A DNA stretch of 64,000 nucleotides. It comes from Polytrichum commune (taxonomy: Eukaryota; Streptophyta; Polytrichopsida; Polytrichales; Polytrichaceae). This document shows, one piece after another, positions 46,563 through 58,432 of the stretch. The stretch is from NCBI GenBank assembly GCA_950295325.1, contig OX485808.1, positions 30,588,527-30,652,526 on the forward strand, written 5' to 3'. Made by a program: the position numbers and the translations under genes. Below the pieces are notes generated by a model, which was not told where the DNA came from, searched no databases, and worked only from the letters and a program-made list of their open reading frames with translations. Within the stretch, counting starts at the first letter, position 1, and every line of letters begins with the position of its first letter.

Positions 46563-47249
46563 TATGTGTGACAATATTGAGGACTTTATTTTGTTATTCA
46601 TTATATTTGAGTTCTTTCCTTATTTTAGAATGTAGTACTTGGTAGTCTCAAGTCTTTCTTCCAACTGGACCATCAAGTAGGTATTGGCTTCCATCATATA
46701 GAAGCCAATCTAGGGGGTTAGCCTTTTTGACACTATGTTGATGTACTTCCAGTCCCATGAGCCTTTTGGGCTTATCCGATTCTATCATCCATTTCATTCA
46801 ATTACATTGTATAGGTCGCTTACCATAGATCTCTTAAAGGACCATGTAGGTCGGTGGATTTTTATTTTTTGGGCATGTATTTCCATAACCCTAATATGAC
46901 TTAGCCCTTTGTCACATCCATGAGGGGTTGGGAATGTCTTCTGCCATGTCCCATGATCAACTAAAGAATATATAGGGGAAAGTTCAGGCCATTGTCGGTC
47001 TTGTATAACGGTGAATGCATGGTATCAATAATCAACATGATTCAATAACAATGTCAATATTTCATTATCAATCAAATATTGATATTTGGTTGGGTTGTCA
47101 AGGTGAGAAAATCTTTGATACCCGAATTATTATTTGGAGAAATGCCATTTTAAAACCAATCGACTTTACCTAGGTATGGAGATTCTTGCATGGTATATGG
47201 ACCCAAATGGTATCAAAAACACAAATATCGTCAAATACTCATATCCTAT
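46563..47249. other. No gene seen
   Basis: AT-rich. The word TGATGTACTT with a following CCCAT.AGCC near 46740-46770 recalls the 11.5/40.5 kb repeat but is too short to assign. Confidence 0.4.
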
Positions 47250-47415
47250 TGGTATCAAAAAAACATGAAATCCTTATCATAGATACATGAATGATTTCTA
47301 AAGATATGACATCCTTATTATAGAAACATGAATGGTATCAAAAAATCCTTATTATAGATACATGAATGGATTTAAAAACATGAAATCCTTATTATAAATA
47401 CATGAATGGTATAAA
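47250..47415 (+). repeat. Four imperfect tandem repeats of 34-42 bp
   Basis: Units have the form TGGTATCAAAAAA-CATGAAATCCTTATTATA-GATACATGAA, with point changes and a short deletion in the third unit. Confidence 0.8.
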
Positions 47416-48303
47416 AAAGACAATACCAGTCCAACATTAGAGTCGACCATAACATCTCTCAACATGTGAGCCTTGTTACCATTCTAACCTTCATGAAAGT
47501 ATGCTCCCTCTCTTTCATCCACTTCAAATTCAAGCTAGAATTGACTCAAGTTTTCATATCCTGCACTTTCATATCAGAATCAAAGTGTGATTATTCTAAA
47601 AGAAAGAAACATGCGATCTTTTCACTTAATAATGTTATCACTTTTTGTGAAGTCCAACTCCCTTTCCGTGATAATAAGGATCCCCGTGAAATTTTGGTGG
47701 TACTAGTGCATTATTTTGAATTCTAAATAAATAAAATTGGAGTGATGAGACCATGGATACTCCATGAGTTATGGGGAGCATTCATGCCATGTACTGTGAA
47801 CTTTTCAACAAGAGATTGTAAATCATCATAGTATTTCAATCCCAACCTCTATCTATTATCATCGTCATCATGTCACTTCTTAGTCATGGTATGTTCAAAG
47901 TCCTTGAGTCAAACTAGCATGGCACAAATGAGGTTGATTAACCACAAATTTTAAGGGAGATATTTCCAACATGGATGGATGAGAGGTACGTCCATATGCC
48001 AAGTTTTCCTCGTGGTGGTTGAAACCTCCATAAAGGCATTCAATGAATCCCAAAACACATACTCATTCAACATCAAAGTGCTAAAAGTTGCTACTAGGTT
48101 ATATCAACCATTTGTTCCCACAGAATAATATTTATATTGTGTTGATTTTAGTTGATTTTTATTCATATTTTGCAAGACCGTGTGGATCCTTTAAATGCAT
48201 GAGAGGTAAGGCGTACTTTAATACATATATTAAAGTATGTACCTAAAGGTTTCTTGAGGAGTCTAATTTAAATCATTTCTTTCAAATAATTAGTTAGATT
48301 TTT
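47416..48303. other. No gene seen
   Basis: AT-rich, with nothing recognised on either strand. Confidence 0.45.
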
Positions 48304-48500
48304 CCAAAGAGGCAAGTTAGTCAAACCCCCTACTTGTATAGTAGAGTCTCCCTAATTTGAGCATCAAAATTTGGTCCATGTTGTTGCCGGGTCGTACTTG
48401 TCAACAAGTGGGACCGGTGTGATCTTCGAGCTTTAAGTTATTTGTTAGGTGGAATATTGTTTGTTGTGTTTTGGTTGTGGTGCGGTGCACACGTCTATTT
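48304..48500 (+). repeat. Two abutting repeat fragments (matching 28449-28528 and 11085-11225)
   Basis: 48304-48376 matches 28449-28528, and 48378-48500 matches 11085-11225. Their adjacency here suggests that the two fragments belong to one element, for example an LTR end and the sequence after it. Confidence 0.6.
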
Positions 48501-51500
48501 AGTTGGAGTTGGAAGTGGAGGCGAGTGTGGAACAAAATGCGCATTGTGTTGGTTAGGTTGGACAGAAAATCCAATGTGTTCTCGACTGCGGTGGCTTCTT
48601 GTGGATGTGTAGGTTTTTTTGCTCTGTGCGAGTTGCCAATGTCCTACAACTATATATCTCAAGTGGTTGTTGTTAAGCGTATTTTTACAAACGTTGAATT
48701 TCTTTGAGCATCAGGTGGGGGAAGGGGTCCTTAGGAGCTCCGTGCTGATGTTGTGTGTCTATTTCTATTGGAGTTGGCATGTCAAGGTTTATGAACCAAT
48801 ATAAGGGAGTTTTTGGGGTCTCTAAGTGAAAATGGATGTGCCAAGATCCTCGTATGACATGATTTAGGGGGCCTTGATCACCTGCAAACCGGTTCTCGGT
48901 TTCTTAGAACAGTTGGTACTCCAGCCTTCGAATATGTGATACTCTTCTTTCTCTCTAATATTCTGGCGGTACGAAAGTGTCTGAGGGGGTTCAGACCATT
49001 TCATGACCTAGTCTTAGCAAAGTTGTGTGGGGAGTGAGGAACTGGGCTCCCTTACTTTTTGTACTCTCTCGTGCAGATGATTGAAAACTGTTCCACGGTT
49101 TGAACACTTAAACTGTATACTTTGAGTATGCTTCCACACATCTGAGCGAGAAAGACTTCAAGCTTGGAGAAGAATTCATGTAGAAATTTTTATATCTCAA
49201 ACTCATCGAAGTACCGTAGTTTAAAAAAAAATGTTGATAATGACCTGGTTCACGAGGCTATAGATAGAATAGTGTGTTGATGGGATATTGGTATTGCCTT
49301 TCTTACAGAATGATTGATTGCGACGATTGAAGATGCATGAATTTGTTTCAAATATCTCCATGATGTGGGTTTCCTAGATCTTTGTCGGGAATACCGAAGT
49401 TGTGAGTATTGATGTGTATCTTCATGAGCTAGGATCAATGGTTGTGGAGGAAGCCAACAGTGATTGTTGGAACATGGGTGTTCGAACTTTAAAGCAACTT
49501 GATATTTTCTTGTGTTTAGCGAAAGGGGACTTCTTTTGATCAGGTTAGAGACTATTTGTGGGGCCTTTTTCATGGAGGTATAGATATCAACATAAATTCA
49601 CAAATGATTGTTCATCGTTGTATGAGTACTGATGGTGGAGGCATGTACTATATGCTAGCCAAATACTGCGACTAAATGTTTTTGCATCTAATGGTGTCTT
49701 CCAAGTGTACATTTTAAGACATCATAGTTGTGATCATCATTGTACAACCCGCGGGCTGTATGATTCTTTGAAAGGGAGCAAAGTTGTGGCAAGTAGTTAT
49801 CCTCTTGTAGGTGGTGCTGAAGGAGATGGCGCCGGACTACAAGGTGAGCATTCTTAAACCTTCAAACTTATGACGAGTTTGTTAGCTCCAAATCATTTGA
49901 AGAGACGTATGTAACAATTTTGGTTCAATCATCTACTCGTTTGGTTCGTTTGGGTGAGGGTTTGTAGTTCTTACTTGTGTAATTTTTGTTGTTGTGAAGA
50001 ATTGCCTTTGTGGAAGGTATGGATATACCTAATCCACGAGGATTTGGCATGCCAAAAGATGAGGAAGTTGAATTTTTTGTTGGACATGTGTGCGCTTGGC
50101 TAGTGGGAGTTCACATATTGGGCACTCAGTTGGTAGAATCCTACCCAAGTTTGTCCTCTTGGCCCAAAGTTGAACCTATCAACTTGCTTTGTTCCTTGGC
50201 ATAGTATTGTTACAATCCCTTGGGGCCACTTGTCGTAGTACTTTCATTGTCCCATGGGCAACCTGCTCTCATGTTGTGGTTGTTGCTCTTGAACAAGTTA
50301 TGAACTAAAGATCTTGTTGGTGGTACTTTATGCAATGTTGTGATAATGCACACATGGGTACGCAACTCTTATATTCTACGCAGGGGGCATCAACATTAAA
50401 GGGACTTAAGAGGACACCTTTTTAAAAAATGATATCAAATTATACAAAAATTAAAGGAGCAAAAAGTTGGGTGAAGACCAAACTATATTAAATGAGATGT
50501 AGAAAAAGTTGGGTTACATATTTATCAAAAAAAAACCAGATAATGTATATAAAGAATTAAAACACCCATTTTTTTAACCTTGTAGAGTGTCTAATTTTAA
50601 AAGATCCACACGAGTAGTTGCCTCCAATTAAAATTAACAGTCATTCGCAATGTTTTGTTTATAATAAAAAAACTTAAAATTTTACTTAAAAACCCAAAAA
50701 GTTGGGTAGTTTAGCCTATGAAACATGTAATATAATCATATAATTAGTTTTCTAATGAAATTATATACTTCAAGGAATATTCATTTCCTCTATATAGTTA
50801 TATTCTTGGATTCCTTGTTAGAAGCGCTACAAGACTTTTCTACATTAAAACAAATTCTATTTGAATTTGTGAAAGCATTTTTATCTTGAGTGTTTTGAAA
50901 CTTCATAAGGTAATTATCTAATGAGAGGAAGGAAAAAGAATAATACTAATATGGGACATTGTTGATCAACATACATATTATATATGTGCTTCCACGACGT
51001 GTATTTGAATCAGTAACATTACACCAAACTTCAAAAGTGCATTTGAAGAGACAATCACATAGGGTTGCTTATAAAACAATTGTCCAACAATGGATGTAAT
51101 TAGCTTAAACACAAGTTTTTGTGCAAGGGGGTTAAGGTGTTGACTTGCGATACCAAGTAACTATGGTAAAGTCACATTTCACTTCAACTAGTGGATCCAT
51201 GTAAGTGTACATGCTATTGTGAAGACTAGGATGTAAGATGTTTTTTTAATATTACCACAATAATCTTGTTGCTTATTTACCAATAGATATTTTCTTGTAG
51301 CAATTTGAGTCCAATATGAGATTCAATACTACAATATTTGTAATATATTCATGAAATGTTGGGGGATTAAAAATCTTGTCATAATGATGAGCCAATTTAG
51401 TATAGTTGAAATCCTAAGCTAGGAATGTTCTTAGGAAGTTAGAGGAAGTCAACTAGTAGGATCATCGTTCCATCCTACAACATGGTCTCCTTGAACTAAG

Positions 51501-51567
51501 AATCCAAGATTTGTCAAGCAAATACAAACTATAGAATAAACAACACTATGTAGACATTATGCAAAGC
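48501..51567. other. No supported gene
   Basis: Mixed AT-rich sequence. Short open frames (for example 48471-48707 and 50010-50204) show no motif. Confidence 0.45.
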
Positions 51568-51572
51568 TAGCT

Positions 51573-53556
51573 TGTGAGCCCAAAAGGGTGCCCACATTTA
51601 GTCTTAGACCCTTGAAACGTTAGTTGATGCACTTTGAAGTAGCATGTTACTTCACAAAAATATAAAAAGAATGAAATGTTAGTCTTAGAAGTACCATGTT
51701 GTAAGAGGCTAGGATGTGAGTTGTTATTGTGTTTTTACCTTCGGAAGGATTTGAGTGAATGAGGATAGGTAAGGAGAACTTGGATTGAGTAGTTAGTGAG
51801 TAGGCTAGTACAAATGGATGGAGACAACCAAAGTGACTCAAGAGGCAAGTGCATTCGAATTGGGATGAATGGAGGATCACATGGAGTGCACAAGTGGACC
51901 ACCTCATCATGGCCACTTAATGGGGAAGGCCCAAGGAAGAATGCAAGGTGGAGGATAAGCAAATTCTCAAAGCACCAATCAAATCACGAGCTAAGCATCG
52001 TGGTTTGAATTAAGTGGTGAGCGACGATTTGGGAAAGTAAGGGGAGAAAGTTATGGCGGCGGAAAGCGAAGGAGGCTAAGTTTGGGTTGAAGCATCCCAA
52101 GTTTGGTAAAGTGTGGTAGGTAGAAAGCCAAGGCTAGTTAAATGTTCGAATTAGGATCCTTGTTGATCATTTGAGGGAGGAAGGCTTAGAAGATAGGATT
52201 GGCGCCTACTAAGTAGGAGGAAATCTCAAGGGCTTATCGTGAGCCTTGAGGATGCTCACCCCCTCAAGCTTACTATATAATCCCTCATTCTTCCCTCACT
52301 CATCCTCTCTTTCCTTTGTGCTCCAAGGCACCCCACGAGTTATAAGTGTGGGTGTGGGAAGCCATATTGGAGCACATGTGTGTGCTTAGTTTTTAGTTTG
52401 AGAGCCAAGGCTTGTTAGCCTTGAAGAGGGCTTGACCTCTTGGTAGAATTAGTGTTGACGTGAAGGATTTTAAAGTTAATTCATGATTCCAATTTGTGGT
52501 ACTTAAAGTTCATGTTTTGAATACACGTGGTTGCAAGTTCCATGTTTAAGAGTTGAGCACTTGATGTTGTGATGAGTGCAAAAATATACTTGTGTGGATT
52601 AGTTAGTCTTAGTGAAGTTAGGAAATTCTCTCTCCCCCTCTCCTCTCTAGGATTTTAGGATTTTAGGATTAGAGAAGAATTGTGTGATTAGAAAGGGGTT
52701 GTTAGTAGAATTAGGGAAATTAGGTAGGAAGATTAGTTAAGGGCTTGAATAATTAGTGAGGTAGTTGGGGATTACAACTACAAAGTTGTGGGTTCATGAA
52801 GGAGCTGGGTTTATGAAGGAGCTGGGTTTGTTTAGTTAGAAAGTAAAGAGCTGGGTTTATGAAGGACCTGGGTTTGTTTAGTTAGAAGCTAAGGAGCTGG
52901 GTTTATGAAGGAGCTGGGTTTGTTTAGTTAGAAAGTAAAGAGCTGGGTTTATGAAGGACCTGGGTTTATGAAGGAGCTGGGTTTGTTTAGTTAGAAAGTA
53001 AAGAGCTGGGTTTATGAAGGACCTGGGTTTGTTTAGTTAGAAGCTAAGGAGCTGGGTTCATGAAGGAGCTGGGTTTATGAAGGAGCTGGGTTTGTTTAGT
53101 TAGAAGCTAAGAAGCTGGGTTTATGAAGGAGCTGGGTTTATGAAGGAGCTAGGTTTATGTAATTAGAAAGTAAAGAGATGGGTTCATGAAGGAGCTTAGT
53201 AGATAGCCTACCTAATTAGCTCATAGACAAGTAGTTAGTTACATTATGCTAGTTAGTGTTATGTGTGGCTTTCACAAGTAAATGTATTTGAGATTGACTA
53301 TAGAGAATAGTGTTTTTTTTAACACTTGCATCCTCTCTTTAAAAATAAACCACGTGCACAACTTAATGGAGAATGTGGAGCACTCTCGCGATGGCAAGAC
53401 AAAGGAAGCAAAGACCAAAGTTAAATCCAAGACCACTTGAAGGGTGAACATTGCACTATGGACTCATCCAAGTCCAAATCCAATACCGCGGAGGAATGTG
53501 AGCCCAAACCCACTACTCGGACTACGGACGCTTAAGGGTGGGGGGTTTGGCCTCAC
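51573..53556 (+). repeat. 5' LTR
   Basis: TGTGAGCC...GGCCTCACA, 1984 bp, with the 400-bp minisatellite array at 52791-53190. It lacks the 335-bp GT...AG segment of the solo LTR; the junction is at about 53418-53424 (GACCAAAG|TTAAATCC). Confidence 0.92.
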
Positions 53557-53580
53557 ATAATTGGTGCGTCCGCCGGGAGC
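53557..53580 (+). other. Primer-binding-site region
   Basis: Immediately after the LTR stands TAATTGGTGCGTCCGCC. The TGG at its centre would pair with a tRNA 3' CCA. I cannot name the tRNA with confidence. Confidence 0.55.
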
Positions 53581-54466
53581 GAAGCGGAAGGTAGTTACAA
53601 GACTTGGAGGCGACTAGGAGACTTGGAGGCAACTAGGAAAAATTGGAGACACAAACTTGAGAGAAGGGAAGGAGCACCCGAAACTCGGTAAGTATTCTCT
53701 CTTTGGGTTACATTTGAATTCATTGTATTTCAACTATTCCTTGGAATGAATTGCATTGTCAATTACGCAAATTCAATTTTGAGGAAGGAGCGCGGCGAAG
53801 GTACGTCCTCAACCTTTTTGGGGATTTGCTAAGAACTTAAAAGGAACCTATAACCGAGTAGCTCATTAAAACATTAGAGGGTAAATTCACCTTAGGACAT
53901 TGAACTTTGACACTCACCTCGGGGTGAGTCTCAAAGTTTTGGGAGTTGTCATTTCATGCTCTAGATTAAATTAATATTTCACAAAGTTTATGGTGTTGTT
54001 ACATTGAGTCACGATTGAGGGGAGTGCTAACTCACAGGGGGATGCGATTGCTCAAGGTATGTTTATTTCTTCAAAGTGAACTCATTAACTAATTAAGGAA
54101 TGCCTTTTGTACTCGTGATTGTTGTTATCCGTTGTAGAGGGTAATTCCCGAATTGTGGATGGTGTGAGAAGTTGAAGGGTGAAGCCTCGACTTTTAACAT
54201 AATCTACTCGGAAGGTCACCCCCTCACAATCGGTATTGTGGTGAGTGTTAATTTGCGGGAAGGTGCGGAGGTGATGCTCCGACTTAACCAAAAAATTAAC
54301 ATGAACATGCCTATCCCCTATTGGGATTCTTTCACCTAAGTGGGCTTGCAGGTTCTTTTCCTCACCTCCTAAAAAAATTATAACCACACCAAGACAAGTG
54401 AAAATATTAAGAGGGGAATTGCTAGGATTATGTGTGGTCAAGTGAGGGTCGATCGATTCTTATGGA
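53581..54466 (+). other. Untranslated leader of the gypsy element
   Basis: About 890 bp between the primer site and the first ATG of the gag frame, with no ORF of note. Confidence 0.7.
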
Positions 54467-57400
54467 ATGCAAGGTAGGACTCGCTCACAAAAACCAAGTT
54501 TGATAGTAGGACTAGAGAAATCTACTCGAAAGAGGCGGTCCTCTAAAATCAGTGATAGATTAGAACAAGATAATGTTAGAATAGAGAGTTGTTTGAACGT
54601 CGAACCTAGGACTAGGTCAATTCTAGACACCTTAGAACTTGGAGCTCAACTTGAAGAGGAGATCACTCCCTCCAAATTGAGTGGTGAAACTTCTTCGGAA
54701 AATTACACACTTAGAGAAGAATTCCCGGTAGAAGTTGATAGGGGATTGTTGAATAGTTCACCGGTCACCATGGCCGAGGAACGGGGGATGGATCCACCAC
54801 CCATACCCCCAATTCCGCCCATACCTCCTATACCTCCAATAGACCCATTGGTTAGGCCAAGAGGCCTACCAATTGTGGTTCCACAAAATTTAGCGGCGAT
54901 GGATATGCCATCTCATCTCCCTAAATTTTATGGGACCAAGGATGAGGACCCCTCTCGGCACATGGAACGGTATATCGAACGGTTGGCTAGCTTCCTCATA
55001 ACCGACCCGGGTTATTGGTTAGTGTGGTTTCCTACCACTCTAGAGGGGGAAGCCTATGAATGGTATCGGGATCATGCCGAGGGACATTTTAGGGGATGGG
55101 AACAATTACAAAGGGAGTTTCTTAACGAATTTAGGCCGGAAGTGGGTCAAAGTACCGCATTAAGGGCATTGTCGTCATTGAAGCAAGGAAGGGAGGAAGA
55201 AATTTCGGCTTACATTAGGAGGTTTGATTTAGTGTGCACTAGATTTGTGGGTACCATGCTCAACGACGACACGCTAAAGCAATTTTTCATTCAAGGGTTT
55301 TTTAAGTCCGGAACTATTAGGGGTGTTCTAGAAAGGAATCCCTTGACCTTGGCGGATGCCAAGCGTGCGGCTAGAGATATTGAAAACTTGGATAAAGATC
55401 ACGAAAGGCTATGGAGAAGGGAGGATGAATTGATCCCACAATTCATCCCCATACGCCCTAGGGTGGTAGCGGTAGAACCCGCTAAGTATGAGAACCAAAT
55501 TCCATATGCCATTGTGGACACCGGTCCCCGACCTTTAGCGGTTAGGGAACCGGCACCTCTTTTGGCACTACCGGCCCCTAGAACGGATCCACACTTGGAG
55601 GAGGTTGAGAGAAGACTAGGTGCTAGCCAACTAGGATTCCAAGAGGCTATGATAAAACAAATGCAAAGCCTCACGGATCAAATGTCATTAATGATCCGGA
55701 GTCAACAACCGGGGCCTCCACCCCCGGTTGAGTCGGGTAGGCATTCTTCCGGATTATGGTGTGTCCAATGTGGCCAACCGGGCCACACGCGTCAATTTTG
55801 TAGAAGTGGACAAAACCGTGACCAAAGAGGAAACGGTAACCCACCTCAACAAAATCAACGAGGTCAAGCGCCACCTCACTATGGAAATGGAAGCAATAGA
55901 GGACCACAACCTAGAGGGCAAGGTGGCCAAAATTTAGAGAAGAAGGAATTTCATCCCTTTTGTGGAAGGTGGCACGCTCAAGGACAATGTTGGTCCGAAG
56001 GTCAAGAGTTTAATTGTAGCAATTGTGGAGGAAGTCATCCCTCGGATACGTGTCGCCAACCGGACAAAATAATTAATGTCCCTTACCCGGTGGCTAATCC
56101 GCAACAACAAGCAAGGGATAATATGCGAGGTGCTAGGCCACAAGGAGTACCGGCCAATGAACTTAGGCCACCTAACTTATACTATGACCATAGTAATGCT
56201 AGGCAAACTTTTCATCCACCGGCGGGCTTGCAAACTACAACCGGTTACATTCCAATACAAAATAGACAAGGAGTTCCACCTAATGGTAGTAACGGGAGAC
56301 AAGCGCCTCCAACGGATCCGGGACCATCTAACTCCCAAGATGTTAGGTTCATGGATGGAGTGTTGGAGGCCACATGTGAGGACATGCTTCCTCTCCCAAC
56401 GAGAATTGGAGAGGAGCAAAGTCAATGGCCTCCTCACACCAATGCTATTACATATGAGTTAGTGAAGGGTAAGGGTGTGGTTGAAGAAGCACCTGCACTA
56501 GCGGTAACTACTAGGGCTAGGAGAGGGGATGCCCCGTTGGAGGTAGGAATAGGAGAGCAAGGAAATTACTCTTCGGATGAAGAGATTAATCTCTCCGAGT
56601 TGGATAGGGTAGCTAGAAGAGCTACTAAGGATGTGGAGAGGGAAAATATAATTTTACAAGATAGGGAGAGGACTAATGCGGTACATGACTTGGATAATAG
56701 CGATGTGGGTGAATGGGAAGGACCGGGGGTTCCCGTAGACGAATTCGACGTAGTGGGTAATTCTAAGGTGGAAAGATCTACCGGGTACGACTTGTGGGCG
56801 GACCTTAGTACACTCAAGGCGGATATTACTTTCGGCCAACTATTGGAAATTTCACCCACGGCAAGGAAAACATTAAAGGAGGGAATGCCGGTACACAAGA
56901 GGATGAGGAAGGTGAAAGCTAAAATAGCCGCTAGGATCCAATCACAAGGTGGAAGAGACGTGAAAGCTATAGAAATAGAAGTTGTTATAGTAGATAAGGT
57001 GGTTCCTAATGTGCTAGTCGACGGAGGGAGTAGTCTAAATATACTACCGGAGGATACTATGAAAAAATTGGGACTTGGACTCACGGGGCCTTCACCTTTG
57101 GTCATAAATATGGCAAATCAAAGTTCGACTACGCCTTTGGGGATGATCAAGGATTGTAGAATGACTACGGGAGGTGAGGAGTACTTGGTCACCTTCCATG
57201 TCATTAGAATGCACTCCAACAAGGACACCTTCCCCATTTTGCTAGGTAGGCCTTGGTTGCGGATGGCGAATGCTATGGTCAATTGGGGTGGACCTAAACC
57301 ATCCATCACTTATGGTCCGGAGGGTAATAGGGTCATAGTGTCCATTGGTTCATTAGAAGGATGGATGAAGAAGGAGATGTATTTGCCATTGGAGAAGGAA

Positions 57401-58432
57401 ATTGATGACTTAAACGAGAATGAGATTGGCAAGGCATTGGTGGGAGTCGTCCATCCCGAAGGTCAAAGGGTTGTTATAGATTCGGGCTCGGGAAGTCTAG
57501 GTCCTAATTTTTACAATTATGGGGATAATGGGGATTATGCCCAATGGCTAAGGGAGTACCCCGAGTCCGAGGTTGATGTAATGGTTACATTTCACCAAGT
57601 AGGCTTAGGGAGTGAATTTCCTAGTGTTAGTTTAGGAGAGGGCTCATTGTTGGAGCCATGTGAGGTGCTCACCGAGGAAGAGTGGGTTAGCGGTGGGTTA
57701 ACACCTTGGGTAGATGACGTGGAAGAGGGTGAGGTTAGTTTAATTCATGTAGATGGGACTCAAGAGGAGGATGTGATTATTGAGTCATCGAAATTGGAGG
57801 AGCCTTTACATTTCAAGACCACGTCTACGGGGATAGTTGTAGGTCAAGATGTGAAAGATTACCCCAATGTGCCTTCCGATTGGTATCGGAACAAAGAGGA
57901 ACAAGCACATGTGTCGGAAGCGGATTGGCGGTACGTGGATGTGAAATTAAAGAATGGAAAAACCCGACAAATGAAGATGGGCTCCAAATTGGGGGAGAAA
58001 GAGGTTAGGGAGTATAGCAATTTGGTGGATGAGTTTAGTGATACTTTTGCATGGTCCTACGATGAGCTTAAGGGAATTCCTAGGGAAATGGTAGAGCACC
58101 GGATTCCTTTAATTCCGGGGGCGAGGCCAATTAGACAAAAGGAGAGGAGGATGAATCCTCAATTGCAATTGTTGGTGAAAGCGGAATTGGAAAGGTTATT
58201 GAAGGCCGGGTTTATCAAGCCGGTGGAAATCACGGATTGGGTTTCTCCTATGGTCTTAGTAAAGAAAAAAAATGGGAAATTAAGGGTTTGTGTCGACTAT
58301 AGGAAATTGAATTCGTGCACACAAAAGGATCACTTCCCCTTACCTTTTATCACCTTGTTGCTTGAGGAGGTTGGAGGTCATTCGCGATATACCTTTATGG
58401 ATGGGTATGCGGGTTATAATCAAATTTCATAG
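54467..58432 (+). CDS. Gag-protease-RT(N-terminal) polyprotein of the gypsy element
   Basis: 1321 codons from a true ATG (MQGRTRSQ). Residues about 109-125 are a PPIPPIPP repeat. From about 146 to 310 is the retrotransposon gag domain (LPKFYGTKDEDPSRHMERYI, EWYRDHAEGHFRGWEQLQRE). Zinc knuckles: C432-C435-H440-C445, canonical CX2CX4HX4C, and C517-C520-H524-C529, with only three residues before the His. The protease has NVLVDGGSSLNIL with D852 as the likely catalytic aspartate, and ILLGRPWL after it. RT starts near residue 1240 (FIKPVEITDWVSPMVLVKKK, LRVCVDYRKLN). The frame ends in TAG right after GYAGYNQIS because one base is missing. Gag packages the RNA, and protease and RT mature and copy it; this copy cannot make full RT. 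Confidence 0.92.
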   Translation: MQGRTRSQKPSLIVGLEKSTRKRRSSKISDRLEQDNVRIESCLNVEPRTRSILDTLELGAQLEEEITPSKLSGETSSENYTLREEFPVEVDRGLLNSSPVTMAEERGMDPPPIPPIPPIPPIPPIDPLVRPRGLPIVVPQNLAAMDMPSHLPKFYGTKDEDPSRHMERYIERLASFLITDPGYWLVWFPTTLEGEAYEWYRDHAEGHFRGWEQLQREFLNEFRPEVGQSTALRALSSLKQGREEEISAYIRRFDLVCTRFVGTMLNDDTLKQFFIQGFFKSGTIRGVLERNPLTLADAKRAARDIENLDKDHERLWRREDELIPQFIPIRPRVVAVEPAKYENQIPYAIVDTGPRPLAVREPAPLLALPAPRTDPHLEEVERRLGASQLGFQEAMIKQMQSLTDQMSLMIRSQQPGPPPPVESGRHSSGLWCVQCGQPGHTRQFCRSGQNRDQRGNGNPPQQNQRGQAPPHYGNGSNRGPQPRGQGGQNLEKKEFHPFCGRWHAQGQCWSEGQEFNCSNCGGSHPSDTCRQPDKIINVPYPVANPQQQARDNMRGARPQGVPANELRPPNLYYDHSNARQTFHPPAGLQTTTGYIPIQNRQGVPPNGSNGRQAPPTDPGPSNSQDVRFMDGVLEATCEDMLPLPTRIGEEQSQWPPHTNAITYELVKGKGVVEEAPALAVTTRARRGDAPLEVGIGEQGNYSSDEEINLSELDRVARRATKDVERENIILQDRERTNAVHDLDNSDVGEWEGPGVPVDEFDVVGNSKVERSTGYDLWADLSTLKADITFGQLLEISPTARKTLKEGMPVHKRMRKVKAKIAARIQSQGGRDVKAIEIEVVIVDKVVPNVLVDGGSSLNILPEDTMKKLGLGLTGPSPLVINMANQSSTTPLGMIKDCRMTTGGEEYLVTFHVIRMHSNKDTFPILLGRPWLRMANAMVNWGGPKPSITYGPEGNRVIVSIGSLEGWMKKEMYLPLEKEIDDLNENEIGKALVGVVHPEGQRVVIDSGSGSLGPNFYNYGDNGDYAQWLREYPESEVDVMVTFHQVGLGSEFPSVSLGEGSLLEPCEVLTEEEWVSGGLTPWVDDVEEGEVSLIHVDGTQEEDVIIESSKLEEPLHFKTTSTGIVVGQDVKDYPNVPSDWYRNKEEQAHVSEADWRYVDVKLKNGKTRQMKMGSKLGEKEVREYSNLVDEFSDTFAWSYDELKGIPREMVEHRIPLIPGARPIRQKERRMNPQLQLLVKAELERLLKAGFIKPVEITDWVSPMVLVKKKNGKLRVCVDYRKLNSCTQKDHFPLPFITLLLEEVGGHSRYTFMDGYAGYNQIS

